Shown piece by piece: positions 51,030 to 60,711 of a stretch of DNA of 64,000 bases (positions within the stretch are counted from its first letter, which is position 1; each line of letters starts with the position of its first letter). Position numbers and translations under genes: made by a program. The notes under the pieces are model-generated. The model did not search any database. It was given only the letters and a program-made list of their open reading frames with translations, and was not told the origin of the DNA. The stretch spans positions 2,331 to 66,330 of the forward strand of contig DHXA01000107.1 in NCBI GenBank assembly GCA_002413455.1, in the 5' to 3' direction. This DNA is from Rhodanobacter sp. UBA5168. GTDB lineage: Bacteria > Pseudomonadota > Gammaproteobacteria > Xanthomonadales > Rhodanobacteraceae.

Positions 51030-53237
51030 ATGACCACCAGGCAAACTTTCTCGCCGCGCGACGACGACATCGATCTTCGGGCCCTGATCGGTACGCTGCT
51101 CGACCACAAGTGGTTGATCACCGCGACCACCATGTTCTTCTTTGCGGCGGCCGTGATCTATGCGCTTCTCGCCACGCCGATCTACCAGGCCAGCGCCACG
51201 GTTCAGGTGGAGAAGACCGTGCCGAGCCTGCCTGGCCTGGACGACATCGCACAGACTCTCGGCGCGTCGACGTCACAGGCGGTCACGGAGATTGCGCTGC
51301 TCACCTCGCGCACGGTGGTCGGTGATGCCATCACCAATCTCAAGCTGGAGATAGATAGCGAGCCGGAACATTTTCCGTTGATCGGCGCCTTTCTTGCGCG
51401 GCGTTTCACGCCGACCAGTCCTGGCGAGATCGCCGCCCCGCTGGGCGGCATGAGCCGCTATGACTGGGGCGGTGCGCAACTGGACATCTTTCGGCTGGAT
51501 GTGCCGTCGCAGTTGCTCGATCAGCAGCTCAATCTGGTAGCCGGCCAGAACGGCACCTATACCCTGAGCGATGACGACGACGGCACGCTGCTGACCGGCC
51601 GGGTGGGTGAATCGGTGACGGCGCGAGGCATAACGATGCAGGTGAAGTCGCTTCACGCCAACCCGGGCACCCGCTTTGACGTGGTGCGGCACGCGCGCCT
51701 GCCGCTGATCACCAATCTGCAACAGAACCTCGTGGCAACCGAGCAGGGCAAGGATTCGGGCATCATCGAAATCGACTACCGCAATACCGATCCGGTCCTT
51801 GCCACCAGACTGCTCGATCAGATCAGCGCGCTGTACGTACGTCAGAACGTGGATCGCAATTCGGCAGAGGCGGCGAACAGCCTGGCCTTCGTGAAAGAGC
51901 AGCTGCCGCAGGTGAGGCTTGAGTTGGAACAGGCGACGCAAGCCATGAATACCTTCCAGACGCGAGCGCACTCGGTCGACATCAGCATGCAGACCAAGGC
52001 CTTGCTGGACCAGATCGTGGCGATGGACGCAAGCCTGCAGCAATTGCACATGCAGATGAGCGACATGCAGCGCCACTTCACGCCGCAGCATCCCTCTTAC
52101 AAGGCTTTGCAGTCGCAGATCGGCCAGCTGGAAGGACAGAAGAACGATTTGCAGAAGCAGGTGGGCCGGCTGCCGGACATACAGCAACAGATGCTTCGTC
52201 TGGCGCGGGACGTGCAAGTCAGCAATCAGACCTATACCAGCCTGCTCAACCAGGCCCAGCAGCTGAACATTGCGCGCGCCGGTACGGTGGGCAACGTGCG
52301 CGTGATCGATCACGCGGCGACCGATACCGCCAAGCCGGTCTGGCCGAAGCGGATTCTGCTGGTGCTCGGCGCCACGGTTTTTGGCGGCCTGCTGGCGGTC
52401 GGGTTCGTGTTCCTGCGACAGCTGCTCAACCGTGGCGTCGAGGATCCGGCTGCGATCGAGCGACTGGGACTGCCCGTGTATGTTTCCATTCCTCGCAGCG
52501 AGCTGCAGCGCGAAAGCGCGGTGCTGCGCGTCCGCCACCGGCGATCGACCGGCAAGCAGAACCTGCTGGCGGTTGGCGCTCCTGCCGACATGGCGATCGA
52601 GGCGTTGCGGAGCCTGCGCACCAGTCTCCATTTCGCGCGGCTGGAGGCGAAGAACAACCTGCTGCTGATCTCAAGTTCCAGCCCCGGTGTCGGCAAGAGC
52701 TTCGTCGCCGCCAATCTGGCGGCGGTGATTGCCCAGGCCGGCCAGCGTGTGCTGCTGATCGACGCGGACATGCGCAAGGGCACGCTGCACAAAACCATCG
52801 GCGGCAAGGCCGAACGTGGCTTGTCCGAGCTGATCGTGGGTCAGGCCGAGCTCCCGGAGGCCCTGCGCAATGTCGACGGAGTCGGCAAGCTGTTCTTCAT
52901 TTCGCGCGGCAAGATACCGCCCAATCCGTCCGAACTGCTGATGCATTCCCGCTTCACCACCTTGCTCGAGAGCCTGAAGCCACGGTTTGACCTGATCATC
53001 ATCGACACGCCGCCGATTCTCGCGGTTACCGATGCCGCGGTGATCGGGCACCACGTGGGCACGAGCCTGCTGGTCGTGCAGTTCGGGCTCAACCAGCCGC
53101 GCGAGATCGCGTTGGCCAAGCAGCGCTTCGAGCAGAACGGTGTGCCGATCAAGGGCGCCATCTTCAATCTCGTCGAGAAGCGTAGCGCGGGCTATTACGC
53201 CTACGCCTATTACGCCTACGCCCCGGCCAAGTCGTAG
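51030..53237 (+). CDS. wzc: Wzc-like polysaccharide co-polymerase and tyrosine autokinase
   Basis: This 735-residue protein has Wzz-type membrane helices near 30-50 and 440-460 enclosing a large periplasmic coiled-coil part. A cytoplasmic BY-kinase follows: Walker A in SSSPGVGKSFVAANLA, Walker A' in VLLIDADMRKG and Walker B in LIIIDTPP. The C-terminus ends in a tyrosine cluster (GYYAYAYYAYAP) that is the autophosphorylation site. It sets polymer length together with the exporter and Wzb. AAGGAA lies before the ATG. The full single-chain form is typical of proteobacteria. Confidence 0.96.
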   Translation: MTTRQTFSPRDDDIDLRALIGTLLDHKWLITATTMFFFAAAVIYALLATPIYQASATVQVEKTVPSLPGLDDIAQTLGASTSQAVTEIALLTSRTVVGDAITNLKLEIDSEPEHFPLIGAFLARRFTPTSPGEIAAPLGGMSRYDWGGAQLDIFRLDVPSQLLDQQLNLVAGQNGTYTLSDDDDGTLLTGRVGESVTARGITMQVKSLHANPGTRFDVVRHARLPLITNLQQNLVATEQGKDSGIIEIDYRNTDPVLATRLLDQISALYVRQNVDRNSAEAANSLAFVKEQLPQVRLELEQATQAMNTFQTRAHSVDISMQTKALLDQIVAMDASLQQLHMQMSDMQRHFTPQHPSYKALQSQIGQLEGQKNDLQKQVGRLPDIQQQMLRLARDVQVSNQTYTSLLNQAQQLNIARAGTVGNVRVIDHAATDTAKPVWPKRILLVLGATVFGGLLAVGFVFLRQLLNRGVEDPAAIERLGLPVYVSIPRSELQRESAVLRVRHRRSTGKQNLLAVGAPADMAIEALRSLRTSLHFARLEAKNNLLLISSSSPGVGKSFVAANLAAVIAQAGQRVLLIDADMRKGTLHKTIGGKAERGLSELIVGQAELPEALRNVDGVGKLFFISRGKIPPNPSELLMHSRFTTLLESLKPRFDLIIIDTPPILAVTDAAVIGHHVGTSLLVVQFGLNQPREIALAKQRFEQNGVPIKGAIFNLVEKRSAGYYAYAYYAYAPAKS

Positions 53238-53507
53238 CTTCAGAACCTCAGCCAGGAACCGCCATCCATGAGTCTGCAACTAAAGACCGCCTCATGATCA
53301 TGAAAGCCATCTTGCCGGGTGCCGGTTCCGTCGGGCTCTTCAGCGGAGCTTGGCCAGCGTGCTGCCAACTTGGCTTGCCGGCAGATCCGCAAGGTGCGTG
53401 CGAACTCCGGTGGGCTGGCCGTCATCCGCTGCGAGCATCCGGTACCCGGTCTTGCCGGGAGCGGATCGTGCCTGGCGCGTGCCGTACAGCGTTGGCCTGA
53501 GCGCGCC

Positions 53508-54839
53508 ATGTCCTCGATGGAATTCAGCATTCGACGTTTGACCTTTCTTCCGAAGGGTTGGCGCGCTGCGCTGGGCGCGATCTCCATGCTCTGGATCGCC
53601 ACCGCGATCGGCGCAGGCATGGCTTTTCTCACGCAGGCGCTGCTTGCACACGAGCTGGGCCCGGCGTCCTTCGGCCTGTTCGCCTCGTCGCTGGCCACGG
53701 TAAGCATGATTGCGCCGCTGGCGGGTTTTGGCGTGTCGCAGTTCTGGTTGAAGGTGTACGGCGGTGAAGGATGGGCGGCCAATCGCTGGCTGCGCCCGTC
53801 GCTGCAATTTCTTGTCGCGACCACGCTGTTGACGCTATCGATCATCGCGCTGTGGGCATTGGTCGGAGCGCCGGCGGATGCCACCGTGACACTGCTGCTG
53901 CTGCTCCCGGTGGTGCCCGGCACGCTGGGGGCGGCGCTGCTCAGCAGCAAGCTGCGGCTGGAGGAGCGCCACCAAGCGCTGGCCGTGTGGCAACTGACCA
54001 CGCCGGGAAGCCGCCTGCTCGTGGCGGTCATGCTTCTATTGGTGCCTGCGCTTGCCGTGCATTTCGTGGCTGTCGGCTACGGCGTGGTTTCGCTGGGGTT
54101 GGCCTTGATGACAGTGCCGCAGCTATTCGCGATGCTGCGCGGCGAGATACGCCTGCATGGGCACGGCCGGCGTCCCGCGCCGACGTGCGGTGACGCGCCC
54201 GCGCCCGGCCCGTTGCAGCTGTGGTCGCAGGCGTGGGCCTATGGACTGGCAGCGGTGCTCTACCCGATCTTCTTCCAGATCAGTACGGTGTTGCTCAAAT
54301 ACCTCGACGGAAATATCGAGGCCGGCATTTTCGGTATCGGGCTGGCGGTAATGACGGCGATCTACCTGATCCCGGCAACGCTCTACCAGAAATTCCTGCT
54401 TTCCAAGCTGCACCGATGGGCGATCCATGACACGCCAAAATTCTGGCTGGTCTATCGCCACGGAAACATCGCCATGCTGGTGTCCGGCGTGCTGCTGGCT
54501 GCCATGACGGTACTGGTTGCACCCTGGATCGTACCCCTCGTTTTCGGTGAGAAATACCGCGCGGTGATACCGGTGTTGAACGTGCTGGCGTGGTGTATCC
54601 CGATCCGCTTTCTGTCCGTAGGTGTGGGTTCGGCGCTGCTCAATGAGCAGCACATGCGCTACCGGGTCTATGTCATGGGTATCAGTGCGGTGGTCGTGGT
54701 GCTGCTCAACCTGGCCTGGATTCCGGCCCATCACGAGCTGGGTGCGGCCGCTGCCAACGTGGTTGGCGAGATCGTGTTGCTGTTGGCCCTGTATGCCGGA
54801 GTTCGGCGTTTCCATGCGAACCGGGAGAAGCCACTTTGA
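53508..54839 (+). CDS. wzx: Wzx-type oligosaccharide flippase
   Basis: This 443-residue protein has about twelve membrane helices, beginning with AISMLWIATAIGAGMAFLTQALLAHELGP in two blocks, the usual start of MATE/PST flippases. FGLFASSLATVSMIAPLAGFG and the central FQISTVLLKYLDGNIEAGIFG follow. It moves the lipid-linked repeat unit across the inner membrane. The ATG at 53508 is preferred: the longer frame adds 63 non-hydrophobic residues with no known domain. The 270-bp gap before it holds no convincing gene. Confidence 0.9.
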   Translation: MSSMEFSIRRLTFLPKGWRAALGAISMLWIATAIGAGMAFLTQALLAHELGPASFGLFASSLATVSMIAPLAGFGVSQFWLKVYGGEGWAANRWLRPSLQFLVATTLLTLSIIALWALVGAPADATVTLLLLLPVVPGTLGAALLSSKLRLEERHQALAVWQLTTPGSRLLVAVMLLLVPALAVHFVAVGYGVVSLGLALMTVPQLFAMLRGEIRLHGHGRRPAPTCGDAPAPGPLQLWSQAWAYGLAAVLYPIFFQISTVLLKYLDGNIEAGIFGIGLAVMTAIYLIPATLYQKFLLSKLHRWAIHDTPKFWLVYRHGNIAMLVSGVLLAAMTVLVAPWIVPLVFGEKYRAVIPVLNVLAWCIPIRFLSVGVGSALLNEQHMRYRVYVMGISAVVVVLLNLAWIPAHHELGAAAANVVGEIVLLLALYAGVRRFHANREKPL

Positions 54840-55819
54840 GCATCATGCGACGACTCAAGCGAGCGTTGCGACCGCTGCGAAATGTGCTGTGGGCGTTTCT
54901 CGGTTTCGGCTACGATTTTTCGCGCTATGTCCGCTACGCCGGATGGCGCGGTCATGCCGACTCCCGCAAGCGTGACTACAAGGCGGTGAAGACCTACCAC
55001 CGTCTGGAGAAATGCCTCAGCTTTCGCCAGCGGCGTCACGGTTCCGGTTGGGATGCCGCCGGCGATTTTGTGCACCTGCTCGGCCGTGTCGGTGCCGACG
55101 CGACGACGCTGGGTTATCACGAGACGGTGGGAATCAAGGTGCTGCGGGACTTCGTTGAGCGTTCCGACGGCGGTGGCCAGACCGCTCGTCAGGTTGATGA
55201 GTTCCTGCAGAGGACGAGCGTGGCGTCGCTTGAAGGTGGCGTCATCGACCTGACCGCCGATCAACTGCTGGTCGGCCGGCTGGAGGATCCCGAGAAATTT
55301 TTCCTGAGCCGCCATTCGGTTCGCGACTTCAGGCCCGATCCGGTACCGCGCGAGCTGTTGCATCGGGCCGTGCGACTGGCGATGAAAACGCCTTCGGTCT
55401 GCAACCGCCAGGCCTGGCACGTCTATCACCTTGACCAGCGCGCCAGCATCGATCGCGCACTGACCCTGCAAAACGGCAACCGCGGCTTCGGCCACGAGGT
55501 GCCGTGTCTGCTGATCGTCACGGCGGATCTGCGCGCCTTCGACACCCATGGCGAGCGGTTCCAGCACTGGATCGACGGCGGCATGTTCGCGATGGCGCTG
55601 GTGCTGGCGCTGCACTCGCTGGGCCTGGCTGCGTGCTGCCTCAACTGGAGCCGGGGACCAGGTGATGACCTGCGTCTGCGCAAGCTGGTGGCACTCGATG
55701 GCGCGCACACCGTGATCATGATGATGGCGGTCGGCTACCCCAGCGAACACCTGAAGGTTTGCTATTCAGCGCGCCGGCCGCTCGACGGCATCCTTACCCA
55801 TCTGGACGTCCCTACGTGA
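54836..55819 (+). CDS. Nitroreductase-family protein of the exopolysaccharide locus
   Basis: This 327-residue protein has a helical N-terminal part (about 1-145) and a C-terminal nitroreductase-like FMN domain: FFLSRHSVRDFRPDPVPRE, AMKTPSVCNRQAWHV, and the late LGLAACCLNWSRG. Its role is unclear; such proteins occur next to pyruvyl transferases in polysaccharide clusters. GGGAGAAG fits a TTG start that overlaps the wzx stop (TTGA); an ATG at 54845 is the alternative but is badly spaced. Its stop overlaps the GTG of the next gene. Confidence 0.82.
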   Translation: MSIMRRLKRALRPLRNVLWAFLGFGYDFSRYVRYAGWRGHADSRKRDYKAVKTYHRLEKCLSFRQRRHGSGWDAAGDFVHLLGRVGADATTLGYHETVGIKVLRDFVERSDGGGQTARQVDEFLQRTSVASLEGGVIDLTADQLLVGRLEDPEKFFLSRHSVRDFRPDPVPRELLHRAVRLAMKTPSVCNRQAWHVYHLDQRASIDRALTLQNGNRGFGHEVPCLLIVTADLRAFDTHGERFQHWIDGGMFAMALVLALHSLGLAACCLNWSRGPGDDLRLRKLVALDGAHTVIMMMAVGYPSEHLKVCYSARRPLDGILTHLDVPT

Positions 55820-57036
55820 AACGCTTCTATCTCTCCGGGCAACGCACGTTCGGCAATCGTGGCTGCGAAGCGATTGTGCGCAGCACGGTCGGGATGCTCC
55901 GCGAGCAGTTCGGCGACATGGAGGTGCTGGTCCCGTCTGCGGACATCGCCAGCGATAGCGCGCAGTGGCCGGAGGCGGCTGCGAGCGGCGTGCGTTTCGT
56001 GCCCGCCTATCTTCCCGCGCAAGCGCGCTATTGGGTGAACCTGCAGCGCCTGCCGCTGCGAGGGTTGAAGCGCGCCGGCTGGCCGTTTCCGATGCCATCC
56101 TGGCTGAAAAAACAGTTGGACAGCGTGGATGTGGTGCTGGCTGTGGGGGGCGACAACTATTCGCTGGACTACCGCATCCCCTCACCGATCATGGCACTGG
56201 ACAGGTTTGCGATGGACATGGGTAAACCGGTGATCCTGTGGGGAGGCTCGGTAGGTCCGTTCGAGCGTGAGCCGGCCTTTGTCGCGCCGATGACGCAGCA
56301 TCTCTCGCGCATGCATTATGTCGCCGCCCGCGAGTCGGTGAGCCATGCGTATCTGACCGATCAACTGGGCCTGCGCAACGTGATCCGGATGGCCGACCCC
56401 GCTTTCATGCTGAAGCCAGAGGCCGTCGACTTGAAGCCGTTCTGGCCTACCGGCAACGGCAGCGTGCTGGGCTTGAACGTCAGCCAGCTCATCGAGCGCT
56501 ACCGTCGCCCCGATCAGGATCTGCGCGCGGAAGTGGCCGACTTCATCCGTCATGTGGTCACCGAGCGCGGCATGGGTGTGCTGCTGGTGCCGCACGTCAA
56601 TCCACTGAAAGGCGACGGTCGCGGCGGCGATGCGGCGTACATGGCGGAGCTGCTCGCGCGGGTTGCCGATCTGGGCAAGGCGGTGACGATGATGCCGCAG
56701 CGGTTCAATGCGGCGCAGACCAAATACGTCGTCAGCCATCTGCGCTTCTTCATCGGGGCTCGTACGCATTCGACCATCGCCGCGCTTTCCAGCGAGGTAC
56801 CCACGGTGTCGATTGCCTACAGCGTCAAGGCGCGCGGCATCAACAAGGATCTGTTCGGCAGCGAGGACATGGTGCTGCAGACCCCCGATGTGTCGGCCGC
56901 CTCGCTTCGAGCATCGCTGGCATGGCTGCTGCGCGAGGAAGGGTCGTTGCGGGCGCTGCTGGCGGTGCGGATAGGTGAGCTGCAAGCAATCGCGCGGGCC
57001 GCAGCGGCGCGTATTTCCGATGTGTTCGTCAATTGA
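55816..57036 (+). CDS. Polysaccharide pyruvyl transferase family protein
   Basis: This 406-residue protein carries the PS_pyruv_trans pattern: YLSGQRTFGNRGCEAIVRS at the start, VDVVLAVGGDNYSLDYR, PVILWGGSVGPFE, MHYVAARESVSHAYL, and the late FFIGARTHSTIAALSSEVPTVSIAYSVK split in two blocks. Such enzymes put pyruvate ketals on sugars from phosphoenolpyruvate and give an acidic polymer. GTG start overlaps the preceding stop (GTGA). It is in the middle of the operon, next to the nitroreductase gene. Confidence 0.92.
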   Translation: MKRFYLSGQRTFGNRGCEAIVRSTVGMLREQFGDMEVLVPSADIASDSAQWPEAAASGVRFVPAYLPAQARYWVNLQRLPLRGLKRAGWPFPMPSWLKKQLDSVDVVLAVGGDNYSLDYRIPSPIMALDRFAMDMGKPVILWGGSVGPFEREPAFVAPMTQHLSRMHYVAARESVSHAYLTDQLGLRNVIRMADPAFMLKPEAVDLKPFWPTGNGSVLGLNVSQLIERYRRPDQDLRAEVADFIRHVVTERGMGVLLVPHVNPLKGDGRGGDAAYMAELLARVADLGKAVTMMPQRFNAAQTKYVVSHLRFFIGARTHSTIAALSSEVPTVSIAYSVKARGINKDLFGSEDMVLQTPDVSAASLRASLAWLLREEGSLRALLAVRIGELQAIARAAAARISDVFVN

Positions 57037-57051
57037 CGGGTAGCGCGGAGC

Positions 57052-57978
57052 ATGGAAATGGTGGATCGGACCGAAAGCGACAAGGCGATGGAAAGGTTGG
57101 CGTTGAGCGCGGCGAGAATCGCGCGCGGCGGCACCGGCGCTCGCGCTGCCGAACTGGCGCCGGTGAGCGTGGTGGTGCCATGTTTCCGTTGCGCCGACAC
57201 GATCGCCAGTGCCGTAGCCTCGGTCGCCGACCAGATACTCTGCCCGTCGGAGGTGCTGCTGGTGGATGACGGCAGTGACGATGGAACGCTGGAGTGTCTG
57301 AAAGCGATCGCACGAATCTGTCCGGAGGGCTGGATCAAGGTGCTTTCGATGCCGCGCAACGGCGGCCCCTCCGGTGCGCGCAATCTGGGATGGCAACACG
57401 CCACCCAGAGCTGGATCGCCTTTCTCGACGCTGACGACACCTGGCACCCGCACAAGCTGAAGCTGCAGATGGAGGTGCTCGCGGGCGATCCGCAGATTGC
57501 CCTCCTGGCCCATCGCATGAATGTGCAGGCGCGCACCGCGCCAGCGCCGGCGCTCACCTACCCGCTGAAAGTGAGGGTGGTCGGAAGACACTTGCTGCGG
57601 TTGCGTGCGTCATTTCCGACTGCCTCCATCGTGCTTCGCAGAGATCTGCCATTCCGTTTCGACGAGAACCGCTGGCGGGCGGAAGATTTTCTGCTATGGG
57701 CCCAGATTCTTCTCTCCGGCTACCGCTGCGCGCACATCAATCAGGTACTGGCTTCCTGGCACAAGGAACCCTTTGGCGCAGGTGGCCTCAGCGGCGATCT
57801 GGCGGCCATGTACAAGGCTAGCGTGGATGTGCGACGTGCCCTGCATGCCCAGGGTCTGCTCAGTCGATGGCAGATGCACGTCATTTATCCCATTGGTCTG
57901 GCGCGCTATGCACGGCGCTGCCTGCTCACGTTCGGGCGGCGCTGTGCGGCCACCCTTCGCACCAGAGATCGCTATTGA
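57052..57978 (+). CDS. Family 2 glycosyltransferase
   Basis: This 308-residue enzyme has the GT-A opening SVVVPCFRCADTIASAV (about 39-55), VLLVDDGSDDGT, NGGPSGARNLGW and the metal-binding DXD-like LDADDTW. The later RAEDFLLWAQILLSG carries the likely catalytic base. It adds one sugar to the lipid-linked unit. A 40-residue polar N-terminal extension lies ahead of the domain, and no membrane helix is obvious. It is the only glycosyltransferase in view, so more genes for the repeat unit must lie beyond the window or elsewhere. Confidence 0.92.
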   Translation: MEMVDRTESDKAMERLALSAARIARGGTGARAAELAPVSVVVPCFRCADTIASAVASVADQILCPSEVLLVDDGSDDGTLECLKAIARICPEGWIKVLSMPRNGGPSGARNLGWQHATQSWIAFLDADDTWHPHKLKLQMEVLAGDPQIALLAHRMNVQARTAPAPALTYPLKVRVVGRHLLRLRASFPTASIVLRRDLPFRFDENRWRAEDFLLWAQILLSGYRCAHINQVLASWHKEPFGAGGLSGDLAAMYKASVDVRRALHAQGLLSRWQMHVIYPIGLARYARRCLLTFGRRCAATLRTRDRY

Positions 57979-57999
57979 AACCGGGCCGGTGACGATGCC

Positions 58000-59049
58000 A
58001 TGACGATGAACCCAGAGGTATCGATCTACGGAGATTCCGCCGACGCGAATGCGCGCGCCGTGCTGAGCGTGTTGCTGATTGCGACGGCATGTCTGGTGGC
58101 CGATGCCGTGGTTGGCTTGCGCGGCATTAATGTGGGCACCGATACCCATGCCTATGCTGGGTTTTTTCTCTCCATGCGAGAGAGGTTCGTAGCGACGAGG
58201 TTCGAGCCGGGGTTTGTGCTGGTGACGCGTCTGCTGAGCGCTACGGGGATGAGCGTCGTCGCCTATCAGGCCTCGCTTTTCGGGCTTTCGCTGGCGGCAG
58301 CGGCGTTGACGGCCCGGCGCTACTTCGACTATCTGGGCAGCACGCGCGGCTACCTGACGTTTCTGACCGCAGCGCTGATGTTCCTGTTCCTGTCGCCGAT
58401 GTTCGTCAACGGATCGATCAATGCCGTGCGCCAGGGCATGGCCTCGTTCCTCGTCATCGCCGCGCTGCTTTCGTTCCATCATCGACAGTGGCGGCGTTTC
58501 ATCGTCTATGGCCTACTCGCCACCAGCCTGCACTATTCGTCGCTGCTCTATCTCGCCTTCGCACCGTTGCTGCTGGTCAACCTGCGCCTGCAGCGCATCA
58601 TCGCCGGCTTGGCGTTTCTGGCCTACTGCTCGGGCCTGACCATGCTGGTGGTGCGCGCCGTAGCACCCGTGGTTTACAGCGCGGTGATGAGCTACAGCGC
58701 GGGCGCTACCTACCGTGCGGGCGTCCGTCTCGATTTCGCGGCGTTCTCGATGCTCTGGTATCTGCTGCCTTACTTCGCATCGCGACTGGTCCGTTCGCCT
58801 TTCAATGAACGCATCAAGCAGAGCATGGCCGTCTATCTGGTGATGCTGCTGCCCTTCTTCACGGTGGGCTGGGGGAACTACTCCAACCGGTATCTGCTCG
58901 GACCGTGGATAGCGGTCTCGTTCGTGCTCGCGGCCATATGCTGTTTCGCCCGCGTTCCATTTCTGCGCCATCCCCTGTTGCTGCGGGGAGGGCTCATGGT
59001 CGCTTGCGGCGTCTTTACCTACTACGTCATCCATCAGGTAATCATATGA
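58000..59049 (+). CDS. wzy: EpsG/Wzy-like polysaccharide polymerase
   Basis: This 349-residue membrane protein has about ten helices and the EpsG-family features: GINVGTDTHAYAGFF early, FEPGFVLVTRLL, SINAVRQGMASFL, and the late WGNYSNRYLLGPWI. These proteins join repeat units at the periplasmic face. Its stop overlaps the ATG of the first PP-loop gene (ATGA). Assignment follows helix pattern and operon position, since Wzy sequences vary greatly. Confidence 0.85.
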   Translation: MTMNPEVSIYGDSADANARAVLSVLLIATACLVADAVVGLRGINVGTDTHAYAGFFLSMRERFVATRFEPGFVLVTRLLSATGMSVVAYQASLFGLSLAAAALTARRYFDYLGSTRGYLTFLTAALMFLFLSPMFVNGSINAVRQGMASFLVIAALLSFHHRQWRRFIVYGLLATSLHYSSLLYLAFAPLLLVNLRLQRIIAGLAFLAYCSGLTMLVVRAVAPVVYSAVMSYSAGATYRAGVRLDFAAFSMLWYLLPYFASRLVRSPFNERIKQSMAVYLVMLLPFFTVGWGNYSNRYLLGPWIAVSFVLAAICCFARVPFLRHPLLLRGGLMVACGVFTYYVIHQVII

Positions 59050-60539
59050 ACGCTTCGCTTCTGCAAGGATTGCGTACGCGTGGCTTGCCCGTTCACGGCG
59101 ACGGGGTCCAGATCTTTGCGCCCACCTGCGGCGCCAGCGTGGACTTTTCGCCACTGCAAAATCGTGTGCGCGATGCCGCGGCGCTCGATCAGGTATCGAT
59201 AGCGGATCTTCTGCGCAATGCGTTTGTCTATCCGCCGCATTCCATCTATCGGGATGTGAAATTTGCGATCTCCGGTTTCGAGGAGAATCAGGATCTGCAC
59301 CGCGCTCCGCGGTTTCATTTTTCTTATCAGTCGTCGCGGGCGCCGCGGCCACGGCTGGATGCGGTCGATGGCACGTTGCTGTTGAAGACCTACCATGAGC
59401 TGCTGTGTGGAGCAGTGTCGCGTTCGTGCGCCGGGATGCGGTCGCCCTGGCTGATGCAGAGCGGCGGCAAGGATTCAACTTCGATGGCGATCGCGGCGGC
59501 CGAGGCCCGCCCCGACGTCGCCTGCATAACCTATCTTGGCGGGCATGAGGAGAACGAGGTCGACTCCGCACGCTTCGTGGCGCGCCAACTCGGCCTTCGT
59601 CACGAGGCCCTGGTATGCGATCCGGGCCGGGCCTACGAACGGTACCTGGCGATGGTGCCGCGGATGCCGCTGTTGACGGCGGACTTCGCCATGCTTTCCT
59701 ACGCCGATCTTGCGACCGAGATTGCTGCAAATGGCGGCGACGGCGTCCTCGACGCACTGGGGTCTGACCATTATTTCGGCATGCCAATGCACTGGCGCCA
59801 GCGGTTGAAAGCGCTGCTGGCGCTCAGGTTGCGATTGCCCCGCGGGCTCTTGGAATCGCGCCTGATCAGCCAGAACTTCAGGCTCTCCTATCTCCTAGGC
59901 ACGCTGCAAATGGACGCCTTCGAGCGCTCCTTCCCAGGCTCGCGTTTCAGTGATGTCGAGGTAGATGCTTTGCTTGGCTGTCCGATCGCCGATCGATCCA
60001 GGCAACGCCTTATGCTGTTTCAGGCCGATATCGAGGCCGCCTCGTCCATGGAGGCGCGGCGCCGCGTGGCGGCGACGATCGTCGAGTCGGCGAGTTTCGG
60101 CAAAGGTATGTTCACCACCAGCGCCCTGTCGCTGTTGCTGGCCTATCCCTATCGGGACGAGCGACTGTGCGAATGGACCTTCCACGAGGTTCCGGACGCG
60201 CTGCTGATCGGACCGCGCGGTGTCAACAAAGTGCTGGTGCGTCAACACATCGCCCAGCATTTTCAGCAGTTACCTTACGTGCGGACCAAGGGCAGCTTTC
60301 GCTTCGACCTGTGCGGCCTGGCCCGACAGCGCTTCGACCAGGTACATGCGTTTGCCGTTCAGGCGCAGTCGTTGCTGCCCGGGGCGGTCGACTGGCTGGA
60401 GAGCCACCGCAGCCGGCTCGACAACAAGTATCTGGCCTCGAAGTTCTACCTGCTGGCGATCACGCTGCCGTGGTTGCTCAATTGCATGGAAAAACCGGTA
60501 TCTCAACGGACGTCCCGCAACTACGAGGGGCCGCCATGA
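59046..60539 (+). CDS. Asparagine-synthetase-like PP-loop enzyme, paralogue 1
   Basis: This 497-residue protein has the AANH-type ATP-pyrophosphatase loop SGGKDST at 139-145, preceded by a segment (SIADLLRNAFVYPPHSIYRDVK) that corresponds to the junction region of asparagine synthetases. The N-terminal glutaminase domain with Cys2 is missing. A Lys inside the loop (GGKDS) is unlike AsnB (GGLDS) and like WbpG-type sugar amidotransferases. The synthetase half includes ADLATEIAANGGDGVLDALGSDHYFG. C-terminal KGSFRFDLCGLARQRFDQVH is shared by all three copies. It probably activates a carboxylate by AMP. ATG overlaps the polymerase stop. Confidence 0.85.
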   Translation: MNASLLQGLRTRGLPVHGDGVQIFAPTCGASVDFSPLQNRVRDAAALDQVSIADLLRNAFVYPPHSIYRDVKFAISGFEENQDLHRAPRFHFSYQSSRAPRPRLDAVDGTLLLKTYHELLCGAVSRSCAGMRSPWLMQSGGKDSTSMAIAAAEARPDVACITYLGGHEENEVDSARFVARQLGLRHEALVCDPGRAYERYLAMVPRMPLLTADFAMLSYADLATEIAANGGDGVLDALGSDHYFGMPMHWRQRLKALLALRLRLPRGLLESRLISQNFRLSYLLGTLQMDAFERSFPGSRFSDVEVDALLGCPIADRSRQRLMLFQADIEAASSMEARRRVAATIVESASFGKGMFTTSALSLLLAYPYRDERLCEWTFHEVPDALLIGPRGVNKVLVRQHIAQHFQQLPYVRTKGSFRFDLCGLARQRFDQVHAFAVQAQSLLPGAVDWLESHRSRLDNKYLASKFYLLAITLPWLLNCMEKPVSQRTSRNYEGPP

Positions 60540-60711
60540 TCGGAAGAAACGTCAACGAGGTGCGTGAAGGCGGTTCTTGCGGATTGCGGGTGTCGTCGTT
60601 TCGGCCGCATGAATGGCGGCCTGCCGTCCTGCGTGCACAGCCAGCCGCGGCCGGGATTGGAAATTGCCACGGAACACGTTGTGCTCGCTTGCCATACCAC
60701 CGGAGGCCGTG

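Noticed and set aside
53294-53507. Candidate small gene or 5' extension before wzx
   Set aside because: Two overlapping frames are open, but neither shows a domain or membrane pattern. The wzx-type sequence begins only at 53508.
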